Origin: Actinosynnema sp. ALI-1.44
Lineage (GTDB): Bacteria > Actinomycetota > Actinomycetes > Mycobacteriales > Pseudonocardiaceae
DNA length: 64,000 bases
Direction of reading: 5' to 3'
Assembly: GCF_001984155.1 (NCBI RefSeq)
Contig: NZ_MTQO01000049.1
Span: 1 to 64,000 of the forward strand
Shown here: positions 45,543 to 54,735 of the stretch, in pieces
Layout of the letters: each line of letters starts with the position of its first letter
Numbering within the stretch: the first letter of the stretch is position 1
Notes under the pieces: model-generated
Databases searched by the model: none
What the model was told of the DNA's origin: nothing
The model's input: only the letters and a program-made list of their open reading frames with translations
Translations under genes and position numbers: made by a program

Positions 45543-46879
45543 CGCCGCCCCCTGGCCAGCACCCGCAGTGCCGCCGATGCCTCGTCGCCCCACTTCAGGA
45601 CGGGGATCCCGTGTTCCCGCAACGTTTCCACCCGCGTGGCGTGTTCGGCTCGCAGCACCTTCAACACGGCTTCGCCCCAGGGGTCCCGCGCGGCCGCGAC
45701 CAGCGGGTCGGGCAACAGATCCACTGCCAGCACTCGGGTTCCCCGTCTGGCGACGGTCGCTGTGAGCTGCACCATGGCGTCGTCGATGAACGGTGAGAGC
45801 ACCATCACCAACGACCCGGCGGGCGCCTGCCTCGGGCGCAGCACGGGCTTCGGCGCCCACCCGGCCGACCGGGAACAGACCACCAGCTGGTGCCGCATCT
45901 TCTCGAGCTGCCGGTGCCCCGAGCGGGGTGCGAGGCTCAGCTGGGGTCTGCCGAGGTCGACCAGGCCCACGCGGTCCCCTTGCCGCAGGTAGCCGGCGGC
46001 CAGCGAGCACGCGGCCAGCACAGCCGTGTCGAGCGAACCACCAGGGCGGACGCCGTTGCCGACCGCGACGGTCGCCCAGTCCCCCAGTTCCGCTGACACG
46101 TCGACACGGGTGTCGATCGCGAGGACCAGTGACGCGTCCGCGTCCGCGTGCCGTTCACGGACGTGCAGCATGCTCGGCGACATCACGCCGCCGGTGGCCG
46201 CCGAGGCGCGCAGCGACACCCGCCAGTCGACGCGTCGCAGCCGGTCACCGGGCTGGAACACGCGGATGTCCCGCAGCTCCGTGCTGTCGCCGGGACGCGG
46301 CGAGCGGTGCACGCCGACCAGGCCGGACGGTCGTGGTGGCAGCGGTCCCGCGGGCAACGGCAGGATCGGCGGCAGGATCGTGCGGCGGCCCTCCCTGCCG
46401 ACGATCGGGCCGTACACCCGCAGCGCGTCCGGCCCGGCGAAGAGCCGGTCGAGCCGAAGGTCGACGCCTTCGCCCCAGCCGCCGTGCCCGAGCGTCGTGC
46501 GGACCTGCGTGACGGAGCCCGCGATCAGGTGCACCGGTCCCGCACCTCTGCGCTTGCCGTGTGGCACCCGCAGCGCCGTCAGTTCGACGCCGGGGTTCGT
46601 GTCGATCTCGAAGACGGCCTCGGCCAGCTGGGACTGTTCCAACGCCCGCGGCAGCCGCGGCTGGTGGACGTCCGGTCGGCCCGGCTGCGGGCGTGCCATC
46701 GCGAGCAACGCGCTGATCAGCAGCGGCGCGCCGAACAACACGAGTGCGAGCTGGTGCACCAGGACACCGGCCGCGACCAGGCCAACGCCGACGACTACCG
46801 CGCGGTACATGGCGTCGGTGTTGCGCCAGTGGCCGGTGTCCCGTTGGGTGTGGATCCAGCGCAGGACGCGGTTGCTCAC
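45539..46879 (-). CDS. DUF58 (vWA-like) membrane protein
   Basis: 446 residues. Two N-terminal helices (YRAVVVGVGLVAAGVLVHQL; LVLFGAPLLISALLAMAR) are followed by an external segment and the DUF58 domain with the signature ELRDIRVFQPGDRLRRVDWR and a vWA-like fold starting SLVLAIDTRVDVS. DUF58 proteins commonly work with MoxR ATPases in assembly or activation of envelope or metal-dependent complexes. GTG 46879 overlaps the MoxR stop (GTGA). Longer reading upstream is antisense-type noise within the MoxR gene. Confidence 0.9.
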   Translation of the reverse strand: MSNRVLRWIHTQRDTGHWRNTDAMYRAVVVGVGLVAAGVLVHQLALVLFGAPLLISALLAMARPQPGRPDVHQPRLPRALEQSQLAEAVFEIDTNPGVELTALRVPHGKRRGAGPVHLIAGSVTQVRTTLGHGGWGEGVDLRLDRLFAGPDALRVYGPIVGREGRRTILPPILPLPAGPLPPRPSGLVGVHRSPRPGDSTELRDIRVFQPGDRLRRVDWRVSLRASAATGGVMSPSMLHVRERHADADASLVLAIDTRVDVSAELGDWATVAVGNGVRPGGSLDTAVLAACSLAAGYLRQGDRVGLVDLGRPQLSLAPRSGHRQLEKMRHQLVVCSRSAGWAPKPVLRPRQAPAGSLVMVLSPFIDDAMVQLTATVARRGTRVLAVDLLPDPLVAAARDPWGEAVLKVLRAEHATRVETLREHGIPVLKWGDEASAALRVLARGRR

Positions 46880-47856
46880 CTCGTGCTCGCCGGCCCGGGC
46901 ACTGTGCCGAGCAGTTCGGTGACGACCTGTACGGCCGTCGTGCCCGTGCTCCAGGTCTCGGCGCGGAGCGTCAACCGATGTGCCAACGCGGCGACGGCGC
47001 ATTCCTTGACGTCCTCCGGCAGCACGAACTCCCGGCCGTCCAGGACCGCGAGACACCGGGAGACCAGCAGCAACGCCTGCGACCCGCGTGGGGACGCGCC
47101 GATCTCGACCGCCGCGTGCCGCCGGGTCGCGGCGGCCAGGTCCACGCAGTAGCGCAGCACACCCGGGTCGACGTCCACGAGTTCGACGCCCTCCTGCAGC
47201 GCACGCAGCCGGTCGGCGTCGACGACGGGCTTGACCTCGGTCTCCTCCTTGCGACGGGCCAGCCTGCGCCGGAGCACCTCGGCCTCCTCGTCCGCGGGCG
47301 GGTAACCGACGTCCAGTCGCAGCAGGAACCGGTCCAGCTGCGCCTCGGGCAACGGGTACGTGCCTTCGTACTCGACGGGGTTCGCGGTCGCGAGGACGTG
47401 GAAGGGGCGCCGCAGCGGGTGCGTGTGGCCTTCGACCGTGACCTGGCGTTCCTGCATGGCTTCCAGCAACGCGGACTGGGTTTTCGGTGGCGTGCGGTTG
47501 ATCTCGTCGGCCAGCAGCAGGCCGGTGAACACCGGGCCCGGCCGGAAGGCGAACTCGCGCTCGGTCGGGTCGTAGAGGTACGAGCCGGTCACGTCGGCGG
47601 GCAGCAGGTCCGGGGTGCACTGCAGCCGCCGGAATTCGAGGCCGAGCGCCTGCGCCAGCGTCCGGGCCAGCAGCGTCTTCCCCAGTCCCGGCACGTCTTC
47701 GAGCAACACGTGGCCGCCTGCCAGCACGGCCGCGAGCGCGAGCCGCGCGGTCCGCTTGCCGCCGACGACCACGGTGCCGACGGTGTCGAGGACCGACTGG
47801 CACCCGGCCGCGATCCCGGCCACATTTGGTCCTTTTCGGACGTCCGATGTGGTCAC
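46876..47856 (-). CDS. MoxR-family AAA ATPase
   Basis: 326 residues. Walker A is LLEDVPGLGKTLLARTLAQA, Walker B is LLADEINRTPPKTQSALLEA, sensor 1 is LATANPVEYEGTYPLPEAQL and the arginine finger region is LDRFLLRLDVGYP. It ends with the MoxR lid (ASPRGSQALLLVSRCLAVL). MoxR AAA proteins act as chaperone-like ATPases together with vWA/DUF58 partners. GTG 47856 has GAGGAG upstream and overlaps the stop of the preceding gene (4 nt). Confidence 0.93.
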   Translation of the reverse strand: MTTSDVRKGPNVAGIAAGCQSVLDTVGTVVVGGKRTARLALAAVLAGGHVLLEDVPGLGKTLLARTLAQALGLEFRRLQCTPDLLPADVTGSYLYDPTEREFAFRPGPVFTGLLLADEINRTPPKTQSALLEAMQERQVTVEGHTHPLRRPFHVLATANPVEYEGTYPLPEAQLDRFLLRLDVGYPPADEEAEVLRRRLARRKEETEVKPVVDADRLRALQEGVELVDVDPGVLRYCVDLAAATRRHAAVEIGASPRGSQALLLVSRCLAVLDGREFVLPEDVKECAVAALAHRLTLRAETWSTGTTAVQVVTELLGTVPGPASTR

Positions 47857-48311
47857 TTCTCCTCCAGTCGGCCGAGCAGTTCGCTCAGCCGTCGCGGGGA
47901 CGGCAGCCGCGCGTCCCGGTCGGTGATCAGGGTGTGGAGCTCGTCGCCCAGCACCAGCCGGGCCCTTTCGTCCGAGAGGCTGATTCCCCTGTGCCGCAGC
48001 GTGTCGGCGGCCAGTTTGCGCAGCCGGGGCTGGACCCTGGTGCGGAACCGGCCCGGATCCTTCGCGGCTTCCGCGAATCGCGACGACAGCGCGCTCGCCT
48101 GATGCGTGGTCAGTGCTTCGTCCGGCGCGGGCAACGCCGCCCACATCGGCGCCGCCACACCGGTGACCACCACGGCCATCGTGGTGACCGCGGCGATCGG
48201 GATCGCGACTGCGACCGCCCAGAACACGGGCATCACCATCAGCCAGCCGGCGAGCACGGCCGTGAGCACTCCCGCGGCGGCACCGACGAGGATGGCGGGC
48301 AACGGCTTCAT
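47853..48311 (-). CDS. two-helix membrane protein in the MoxR operon
   Basis: 152 residues. Two helices near the N terminus (LPAILVGAAAGVLTAVLAGW; PVFWAVAVAIPIAAVTTMAV) are followed by a cytoplasmic helical domain (DEALTTHQASALSSRFAEAA; RLVLGDELHTLITDRDARLP) and an acidic end ELLGRLEEK. ATG 48311 overlaps the DUF4129 gene stop, and its own stop overlaps the MoxR GTG. The position between DUF4129 and MoxR is typical for actinobacteria. Function unknown. Confidence 0.82.
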   Translation of the reverse strand: MKPLPAILVGAAAGVLTAVLAGWLMVMPVFWAVAVAIPIAAVTTMAVVVTGVAAPMWAALPAPDEALTTHQASALSSRFAEAAKDPGRFRTRVQPRLRKLAADTLRHRGISLSDERARLVLGDELHTLITDRDARLPSPRRLSELLGRLEEK

Positions 48312-48946
48312 GTGATCTGCTCCAATGCTTGCCGCGCACGTCTCGCGTCGTCGTCGGTGATGCCACCCGGCTTGCCGAACCTGGCCCGGTGGTACAGCGT
48401 TCGCAGTGTCGCCAACGCTTCCTCGTCCGCGTTCTGTTCGGTCAGGACGGCGGCGGTGAACTCGGTCGGCGTCTGGTGCGGCTGTCGTTCGACGCCCGTC
48501 TCGGCCGCGGACCGCTCCAGTTGGACCCAGGCCGCGATGACCGCGTCCGACGGCGGGCCGCCGATCTTGCGGTCCAGTTCGAGCAACGCCCGCTTCCCGG
48601 CCGCCGCGAGCCACGATTCACCGTCGACCGCGTCGTCGGCGAGGATCGCCCGTTGCCGGATCCGCTTGTGGCGGCGTGCCCTCATCCCGCCCAACGACGC
48701 GAGGACAAGGGCGAATCCGAGGAGTGCGACGACGAGCACCAGAACGACCAGCACACCCGCGCCGTATCCGAAGAACTCGTCCGGGACCGGCGGCGAATCG
48801 GGCGGGACGCCCCCGCTGCCCTGCGATCCGGACTGCGAACCGGGATCGACGACGCCGGTCGGGATCGCCGAGGTCCCCCGGGACACCACCACGGCCAGCA
48901 CCAGGCAGGCAGCGACCGCGAGCAACACCGGCAGTCGGACTCTCAT
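48308..48946 (-). CDS. DUF4129 membrane protein
   Basis: 212 residues. An N-terminal signal/anchor (VLLAVAACLVLAVVV), a Ser/Pro/Gly-rich external loop, a second helix (GVLVVLVLVVALLGFALVLA) and a cytoplasmic C-terminal DUF4129 domain (IAAWVQLERSAAETG, then HQTPTEFTAAVL and LYHRARFGKPGG). DUF4129 usually forms the tail of transglutaminase-like membrane proteins partnered with DUF58/MoxR; here it is free-standing. ATG 48946 starts at the signal segment. It opens a five-gene overlapping operon. Confidence 0.85.
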   Translation of the reverse strand: MRVRLPVLLAVAACLVLAVVVSRGTSAIPTGVVDPGSQSGSQGSGGVPPDSPPVPDEFFGYGAGVLVVLVLVVALLGFALVLASLGGMRARRHKRIRQRAILADDAVDGESWLAAAGKRALLELDRKIGGPPSDAVIAAWVQLERSAAETGVERQPHQTPTEFTAAVLTEQNADEEALATLRTLYHRARFGKPGGITDDDARRARQALEQIT

Positions 48947-49026
48947 CCCGAGAGCATCCCAAACTCCACTGCCAAACCACACCGTGTTTCCCATTCACAC
49001 ACCCCGCGCTGGAGGGTGGGACCGCG

Positions 49027-49722
49027 CTAGGGGATGTGGGCGGCTTTCCTCGCCTTGGTCAGGATCTCGGCCATCATCGCCTGCGTGAGCTTGCCGGTGA
49101 ACGTGTTCTGCTGGCTGACGTGGTAGCAGCCGATCAGCGTCAGGTCAGGGCCGTCGTCGGTGGCGGGCAACGTGACCGTGGCGCCGTGGCCGAACTTCGG
49201 CCGTGGCGAGGGCAGTTTCCAGTACGCCAGCGCGGGCATGAGGGCCTGCCAGCCGAACGCGCCGAGCACCACGACGCTGCGCAGCGTGGGCCGCAGCAGC
49301 GCGAACTCCTCGACCAGCCACGGGCGACAGGTGTCCCGCTCGGCCGGTGTCGGCTTGTTCTCCGGTGGCGCGCACTTCACCGGCGCGGTGATGCGCACTC
49401 CGTGCAGGGTCAGGCCGTCGTCGACGCTCGTGGAGGTCGGTTGGGACGCCAGGCCGGCGGCGTGCAGGGCCGCGTAGAGGAAGTCGCCGGAGCGGTCACC
49501 GGTGAACATGCGGCCGGTTCGGTTCGCGCCGTGCGCCGCCGGGGCCAGGCCGACGATCGCCATCCGGGCGTCCGCCGGGCCGAAGCCGGGGACCGCGCGG
49601 CCCCAGTAGGTCTGGTCGCGGAACGCCGCCCGCTTCTCCCGCGCCACCCGCTCACGCCAGTCGACCAGTCGTGGGCAGGCGCGGCACTCGGTCACCGCGT
49701 GGTCCAGGTCGGCGATGGTCAC
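49027..49722 (-). CDS. uracil-DNA glycosylase, family 5 (UdgB)
   Basis: About 231 residues. It removes uracil and other deaminated bases from DNA. Four cysteines that would bind a 4Fe-4S cluster are seen: ECRACPRL, VKCAPPENK and RDTCRPWL. The catalytic-pocket motif GLAPAAHGANRTGRMFTGDR and the late HVSQQNTFTG fit UdgB. GTG 49722 has GGAG 9 nt upstream and begins at the family start. An ATG at 49755 would overlap the start codon of the divergent peptidase gene. Both starts are close, so promoters must lie inside coding sequence. Confidence 0.9.
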   Translation of the reverse strand: MTIADLDHAVTECRACPRLVDWRERVAREKRAAFRDQTYWGRAVPGFGPADARMAIVGLAPAAHGANRTGRMFTGDRSGDFLYAALHAAGLASQPTSTSVDDGLTLHGVRITAPVKCAPPENKPTPAERDTCRPWLVEEFALLRPTLRSVVVLGAFGWQALMPALAYWKLPSPRPKFGHGATVTLPATDDGPDLTLIGCYHVSQQNTFTGKLTQAMMAEILTKARKAAHIP

Positions 49723-49753
49723 TTCATGATTCTCCACCACATAGGGTTCAGGC

Positions 49754-51193
49754 ATGGCAGACAACGACGAGCAGCCCAAGCCCGCCGACCCGACCGACGA
49801 CCTTGTCACGACCAGTCACGTCATCGGTGACCTCGCGTACACGGCGACCGCCGGGCGTGTGGTCCTGCGTCGCGAGGTGCTCACTGACGGCAAGGTCGAC
49901 GGCCACATCGCCAAGGCCGAGGTCTTCATGACCAGCTACACCGCCGACGGCGCCGACCCGGCCACCCGGCCGGTCACGTTCGCGTTCAACGGCGGTCCCG
50001 GGTCGTCGAGCGTGTGGCTGCACCTCGGTGTCTTCGGCCCCCGGCGGGTGGTCTCCGGGGACGCGGGCGACATGGCGAAGCCGCCGTACCAGCTCGTCGA
50101 CAACCACGAGACGCTGCTCAGGCACAGCGACCTGGTCTTCGTCGACCCGGTGTCCACCGGCTACTCGCGGGCCACGAAGGGCGAGAAGCCGGGCGACTTC
50201 CACGGTTTCTCCGCGGACATCGAGTCGGTCGGCGAGATCATCCGGCTGTGGACGTCCCGCAACCAGCGGTGGCTGTCGCCGAAGTTCCTGGCCGGTGAGT
50301 CCTACGGCACGCTGCGCGCGGCCGGTCTGGCCGAGCACCTGCAGTCGCGGCACGGCATGTACCTCAACGGGGTCATGCTCATCTCGTCCGTCCTCGACTT
50401 CGGCACGATCGACTTCACCGAGGGCAACGACCTGCCGTACGTTCTGTTCCTGCCGACGTACGCGGCGATCGCGCACTACCACGGCCTGCACGGCGACCGC
50501 TCGCTCGAGGACGTGCTCGCCGAGGCCGAGGAGTTCGCGTCCCGCGACTACCCGTGGGCGCTGGCGCAGGGCTCGCGTCTGGCCGACCGGCAGTCCATCG
50601 TGGACAAGGTCGCGGCGCTGACCGGGCTCGAGCCGGACTACGTCGACCGGGTCAACCTGCGCGTCGAGCACGTCCGGTTCTACACCGAGGTGCTGCGCGA
50701 CCAGCGGAAGGTGACCGGGCGCCTGGACGCGCGGTTCGTCGGCTGGGACGCCGACTACGGCCGCGAGCTGTTCAGCGAGGATCCGTCGTACGCCGCCATT
50801 CTCGGCCCGTACACCGCCGCGCTGAACCACTACCTCCGCGCGGAACTGGAGTACGCCAACGACCTGCCGTACGAGATCCTCACCGGCAACGTGCACCCGT
50901 GGTCCTACAAGGAGTTCGAGAACGCCTCGGTCACCGTGGCGAACAAGCTCGCCGCGGCCATCCGGTCGAACAACAGCCTGAAGGTGCACGTGGCGTCCGG
51001 CTACCACGACGGCGCGACGCCGTACTACGCCGCCGAGCACGTGTTGGCGCACCTGGCGATTCCGGCGGAGCTCCGGGGCAACATCGAGACGAAGTACTAC
51101 CCGGCCGGGCACATGATGTACGTCCACGAGCCCAGCAGGCTGCAGCAGTCGGCGGATCTGGCCGCGTTCGTCCGAAACGCCTCGAACCGCTGA
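49754..51193 (+). CDS. S10 serine carboxypeptidase-like peptidase
   Basis: 479 residues with no signal peptide, so probably cytoplasmic. S10 signatures are FNGGPGSSSVWLHLGVFGPR (oxyanion), VDPVSTGYS, AGESYGTLRAAGLAEH with Ser183 as nucleophile, the Asp in SGYHDGATPY and the His in YPAGHMMYVHEPS. These enzymes remove C-terminal residues from peptides. ATG 49754 has AGGG about 7 nt upstream. A long hairpin follows between it and the convergent subtilase. It may process peptides imported by the Opp system next door; this is inference from position. Confidence 0.92.
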   Translation: MADNDEQPKPADPTDDLVTTSHVIGDLAYTATAGRVVLRREVLTDGKVDGHIAKAEVFMTSYTADGADPATRPVTFAFNGGPGSSSVWLHLGVFGPRRVVSGDAGDMAKPPYQLVDNHETLLRHSDLVFVDPVSTGYSRATKGEKPGDFHGFSADIESVGEIIRLWTSRNQRWLSPKFLAGESYGTLRAAGLAEHLQSRHGMYLNGVMLISSVLDFGTIDFTEGNDLPYVLFLPTYAAIAHYHGLHGDRSLEDVLAEAEEFASRDYPWALAQGSRLADRQSIVDKVAALTGLEPDYVDRVNLRVEHVRFYTEVLRDQRKVTGRLDARFVGWDADYGRELFSEDPSYAAILGPYTAALNHYLRAELEYANDLPYEILTGNVHPWSYKEFENASVTVANKLAAAIRSNNSLKVHVASGYHDGATPYYAAEHVLAHLAIPAELRGNIETKYYPAGHMMYVHEPSRLQQSADLAAFVRNASNR

Positions 51194-51199
51194 AAAGCC

Positions 51200-51245
51200 C
51201 TCGTGAGTGTTCGGCCCGGTTGGAACCGGACCGAACACTCACGAG
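51200..51245. terminator. bidirectional hairpin terminator between convergent genes
   Basis: 22-bp arms (51200-51221 and 51224-51245; outer part CTCGTGAGTGTTCGG) with one mismatch and only 2 nt between arms. It separates the S10 peptidase (stop 51193) from the convergent subtilase (stop 51254). The outer CTCGTGAGTGTT with AAAAGCC before it matches the hairpin at 9611 read on the minus strand. Confidence 0.8.
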
Positions 51246-51253
51246 ATTTCTTG

Positions 51254-52957
51254 CTACTTGGCGAACTTCGCGCCGCCGACGAGCGCCTGGTAGGCGTCGA
51301 TCTGGCCGTGGCCGTAGAAGCCGTTGAAGTTCAGGTCGCCCTCACAGGTCGCCGTCCAGTCGGCCGGGCGGCTGATCTGGGTGTAGTCGACCGTGCGCGG
51401 TGTCGGGCATGGTGTCTTCGTCGCCGTGTTCTCCAGCACTCGCCGCACCTTGCTCGGGTCAAGGGCGACGTGGCCGCCGCGGAACTTGCCGAACTGGCTG
51501 ACGATCAGCGCCGCGACACCGGCCGCGTGCGGGGCCGCCATCGAGGTGCCCTGCAACGGCCGGTAGTACGCGCCCGGCCGGTCGAGCTTGACCACACCGA
51601 CGGCGACGCCGTCCGGGGTGACGTTGCCCGCCGCGTCCACGAAGCCCTCGGTGACCAGCACGTTCTGCGGGTACGTCGAGAGGATCATGTTGTCGAGGCT
51701 GTTGTACCAGGGCGTACCGAAGTAGTCCCGGCGGAAGCCACCCGGCGCGGACACCGAGATCTGCTCGAGGCCGTAGGACGAGAAGTCCGACTTGGCACCG
51801 GACGGGCCGTAGGACGACACGTTGATGACGTTCGGGTCCTCCGACGGCATCGACTGGCAGGTCGCGTTGTCGATCGTGCGGGGGTGCTCGGTGCCCGCCG
51901 GGAAGTCCGGGCTGGACGTGTCCGGCTTCGGCTTGCCCGCGTCCGTGGCGTTGTTGCCGTACGCCGAGATCAACGTGACGCCCTTGTTGCGGGCGTAACG
52001 CAGGGCACGGCTCACGGCCGTCTTGACGGTCCGCTGCTGTGCCTGCTGTTCCGGCGTGTCAGCCGGGTTGTTGTCGCAGTTGTACAGCCACGGGTCGACG
52101 TAGAACGACATGTTGACCACGTCGAGGCCGACGTCACCCGCGTAGGTCAACGCGTTGACCACCGGCTGCAGGAAGAAGAACCCGGAGTCCTGGCCACCTC
52201 GGATGTTCACAATGGACACACCGGGGGCCACACCGGACAGGCCGAAGCCGTTGGCCGCGGCGGCGACGGTACCCGCGACGTGTGTGCCGTGACCGCCGTT
52301 GTCCACGTCCGCCGGGTCCATGCAGCCGCGGAACTCGCACGGCCCGTCGACCTCCTGGCCGAGCTCGTCGAACGGGATGTCCTTGGCGAAGTTGCGCGAC
52401 AGCGCGCGGTCGAAGTTCGGCGCGATGTCCGGGTGCCTGCCGTCCACCCCCGTGTCCAGAATGCCGACCTTGACCCGCCGGTCACCGATCGTCTTGTCCC
52501 GCGCCAGGTCCGCGCGGATGGACTTCAAGCCCCACAGCTGCTCGTCCAGCGGGTCGAGCCCGACCGGGGTCCTGGCCTGGTTCTGCGCCTTGTTGCCGTT
52601 GCCGCGGTCCTTCTCGATCGCGTCGGCCTTGCGCTTCTTGGCGGCACGGTCCGGTGCGTGGCCGATCGACTGGACCTTGGCCGCCGACAGCACCGAGCCG
52701 TTCGTGGCCAGGCGCTCGCGGAAGCCGTTCACCGGTGCCTTGGCGGTGATCAGGCCGACGGCGTCGTTGCGCTCGACGACCGTGCCGCCGGCGGCCTGCA
52801 CGGCCCGCTCGACGGTCGCCGCCGAGGCACCGTCCTTCGCCAGCACGTTGAACTCGACCGGTGTGCCGGAGAGCTCGGGCTGCGCCGACACAGTCGGCGC
52901 GGCGACGAGTGTCACCAGCAGCGGCAGAGCCGAGATGGCGATGACTGTCTTTCTCAT
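51254..52957 (-). CDS. secreted S8 subtilase, last gene of the opp operon
   Basis: 567 residues. The signal peptide is residues 1-25 (ISALPLLVTLVAAPTVSA), with an inhibitor-I9-like prodomain to about 100. The catalytic domain has Asp168 ([13 protein letters not shown]), His223 ([12 protein letters not shown]) and Ser472 (QGTSMAAPHAAGV). Cysteines in [27 protein letters not shown] and the C-terminal TPCPTPR/ATCEGD suggest disulfides. The domain ends in GHGQIDAYQALVGG. ATG 52957 overlaps the stop of the preceding subtilase (4 nt). It is about 65-70 percent similar by eye to its neighbour. Confidence 0.94.
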   Translation of the reverse strand: MRKTVIAISALPLLVTLVAAPTVSAQPELSGTPVEFNVLAKDGASAATVERAVQAAGGTVVERNDAVGLITAKAPVNGFRERLATNGSVLSAAKVQSIGHAPDRAAKKRKADAIEKDRGNGNKAQNQARTPVGLDPLDEQLWGLKSIRADLARDKTIGDRRVKVGILDTGVDGRHPDIAPNFDRALSRNFAKDIPFDELGQEVDGPCEFRGCMDPADVDNGGHGTHVAGTVAAAANGFGLSGVAPGVSIVNIRGGQDSGFFFLQPVVNALTYAGDVGLDVVNMSFYVDPWLYNCDNNPADTPEQQAQQRTVKTAVSRALRYARNKGVTLISAYGNNATDAGKPKPDTSSPDFPAGTEHPRTIDNATCQSMPSEDPNVINVSSYGPSGAKSDFSSYGLEQISVSAPGGFRRDYFGTPWYNSLDNMILSTYPQNVLVTEGFVDAAGNVTPDGVAVGVVKLDRPGAYYRPLQGTSMAAPHAAGVAALIVSQFGKFRGGHVALDPSKVRRVLENTATKTPCPTPRTVDYTQISRPADWTATCEGDLNFNGFYGHGQIDAYQALVGGAKFAK

Positions 52958-54735
52958 AGGAAGTCCGCTCCGCTCACCAGTGCCTGGAGGGCATCGACCT
53001 GACCGGCACCGTGGAAGCCGTTGAACTCCAGGCCACCCAGGCAGGTCGCGGTGTACGAGTCGTCACGGCCTTCCTTGAGGTAGTCGACGGTCCGCGGTGT
53101 CGGGCATGGCGTCTTCGTCGCGGTGCCCTGCAGCACGCGCTCGACCCGGTCCGGGTTCAGCGTGACGCCGCCACGGGCGTCGTAGTTGCCGTACTGGCTG
53201 ACGATCAGCGCGGCGACACCGGCGGCGTGCGGCGAGGCCATCGAGGTGCCCTGCAGCCACTGGTAGTAGGCGGCCGTGCCGTCCGGCTTGACCTGCTTCT
53301 GGATCTTGAGTCCCGCACCGGTCGGCGTGATGTTGCCCGCCGCGTCGATGTGACCGTTGGCCAGCGCGACGTTGCGCGGGTACGTCGACAGAACGGCGTT
53401 CTCCCGTGCGCCGAACCACGGCGTACCGAAGTAGTCGCGGATGTAGCCACCGGGTGCCGACACCGAGATCTGCTCGGTGCCCCAGTTGGAGTAGTCGGCC
53501 TTCGCACCCGACGGACCGTACGAGGCGACACCGACGGTGTGCGGGCCCTCGACCGGCAGCGACAGGCAGGAGGCGTTGTCGATCGTGCGCTTGTGCGCCG
53601 TGCCTGCCGGGTAGTTCGGGCTCTCGGCGTCCGGGTTCGGGTTGCCGAGGTCGGTGTGCTGGTTGCCCAGCGAGACGACCTGGGTCACACCCTTGCGGTA
53701 CGCGTAGTCCAACGCGCGGGAGATCGCGGTCTTGATGGTCCGCTGCTGCGCCTGCTGCTCGGGGGTGTCGGCTGCGTTGTTGTCGCAGTTGTACAGCCAC
53801 GGGTCGACGAAGAAGGACATGTTGACCACGTCGAGCCCGGCGTCACCGGAGTACGTGATCGCGTTGACGACCGGCTGCAGGAAGAACGAGCCGGAGTCCT
53901 GCGCGCCGCGGATGTTGACGATCGAGACACCGGGTGCGACGCCGGACAGGCCGAAGCCGTCCGCGGCGGCCGCGATGGTGCCCGCGACGTGCGTGCCGTG
54001 GCCGTGGTCGTCCCAGTCCGACGGGTCCATGCAGCCGCGGAACTCACAGGGCCCGTCCACGACCTGGCCCAGCTCGTCGAACGGGATGTCCTTGGCGAAG
54101 TTGCGCGACAGCGCGCGGTCGAAGTTCGGTGCGATGTCCGGGTGCTTGCCGTCCACACCGGTGTCCAGGATGCCGACCTTGACCCGCCGGTCACCGATCG
54201 ACCTGTCCCGCGCCAGGTCCGCGCGGATCGAGGTCAGACCCCACAGGTTGCCGTCGAGCGGGTCCATGGCGACCGACTGGGTGGCACCCAGCGACCGCGG
54301 CTGCGCCTGTTCCTTGGTTTCCTTCGCCTTCGCGGCTTTCTGCGTCGCCGGGCTCGGCGACGGCGCGAGGCCCGCGGCTTCCTTCTCCACGTCGTCCGGC
54401 TTCGGCGCGCTCTCGGTCTTCGGCGCGTGGCCGACGACGCGGCTGCGTGCCGCCGCCGTCACACCTCGTGCCCTGCTGACACGCTCGGTGAAGCCCTGTT
54501 CCGGCGCGGTGACCGTGATCAGTCCGACCGCGGCGTTGCTCGACACGACCTGGCCCCCAGCCGCCCGTGCGGCCGCCTCGATCGTCTCGACGCCCGCGCC
54601 CGGCGCGGCGAGAACGTTGTAGTCGACGCTCTTTCCTTGCAGCCGCGGTAACGCCGACGCTGTCGGCGCCGTCACGGCGGTCAGTGCGGCGAACAGCGGC
54701 AACGCCGCCACCGCCAACACAGTTCTGCGTCTCAC
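52954..54735 (-). CDS. secreted S8 subtilase, coupled to oppF
   Basis: 593 residues. Signal peptide 1-about 28 ([18 protein letters not shown]), a prodomain, and an Ala/Lys-rich linker ([13 protein letters not shown]). The catalytic domain has Asp191 ([13 protein letters not shown]), His246 ([11 protein letters not shown]) and Ser498 ([13 protein letters not shown]). The same cysteines as in the next gene are present. ATG 54735 overlaps the oppF stop (ATGA), so its translation is coupled to the transporter ATPase. This ties extracellular proteolysis to peptide import in one operon. Confidence 0.94.
   Translation of the reverse strand: MRRRTVLAVAALPLFAALTAVTAPTASALPRLQGKSVDYNVLAAPGAGVETIEAAARAAGGQVVSSNAAVGLITVTAPEQGFTERVSRARGVTAAARSRVVGHAPKTESAPKPDDVEKEAAGLAPSPSPATQKAAKAKETKEQAQPRSLGATQSVAMDPLDGNLWGLTSIRADLARDRSIGDRRVKVGILDTGVDGKHPDIAPNFDRALSRNFAKDIPFDELGQVVDGPCEFRGCMDPSDWDDHGHGTHVAGTIAAAADGFGLSGVAPGVSIVNIRGAQDSGSFFLQPVVNAITYSGDAGLDVVNMSFFVDPWLYNCDNNAADTPEQQAQQRTIKTAISRALDYAYRKGVTQVVSLGNQHTDLGNPNPDAESPNYPAGTAHKRTIDNASCLSLPVEGPHTVGVASYGPSGAKADYSNWGTEQISVSAPGGYIRDYFGTPWFGARENAVLSTYPRNVALANGHIDAAGNITPTGAGLKIQKQVKPDGTAAYYQWLQGTSMASPHAAGVAALIVSQYGNYDARGGVTLNPDRVERVLQGTATKTPCPTPRTVDYLKEGRDDSYTATCLGGLEFNGFHGAGQVDALQALVSGADFL

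Noticed and set aside
46880-47803. Long N-terminal extension of the DUF58 gene across the MoxR gene
   Set aside because: The extension is a shifted frame of MoxR with arginine-rich noise, and GTG 46879 has the expected 4-nt overlap.
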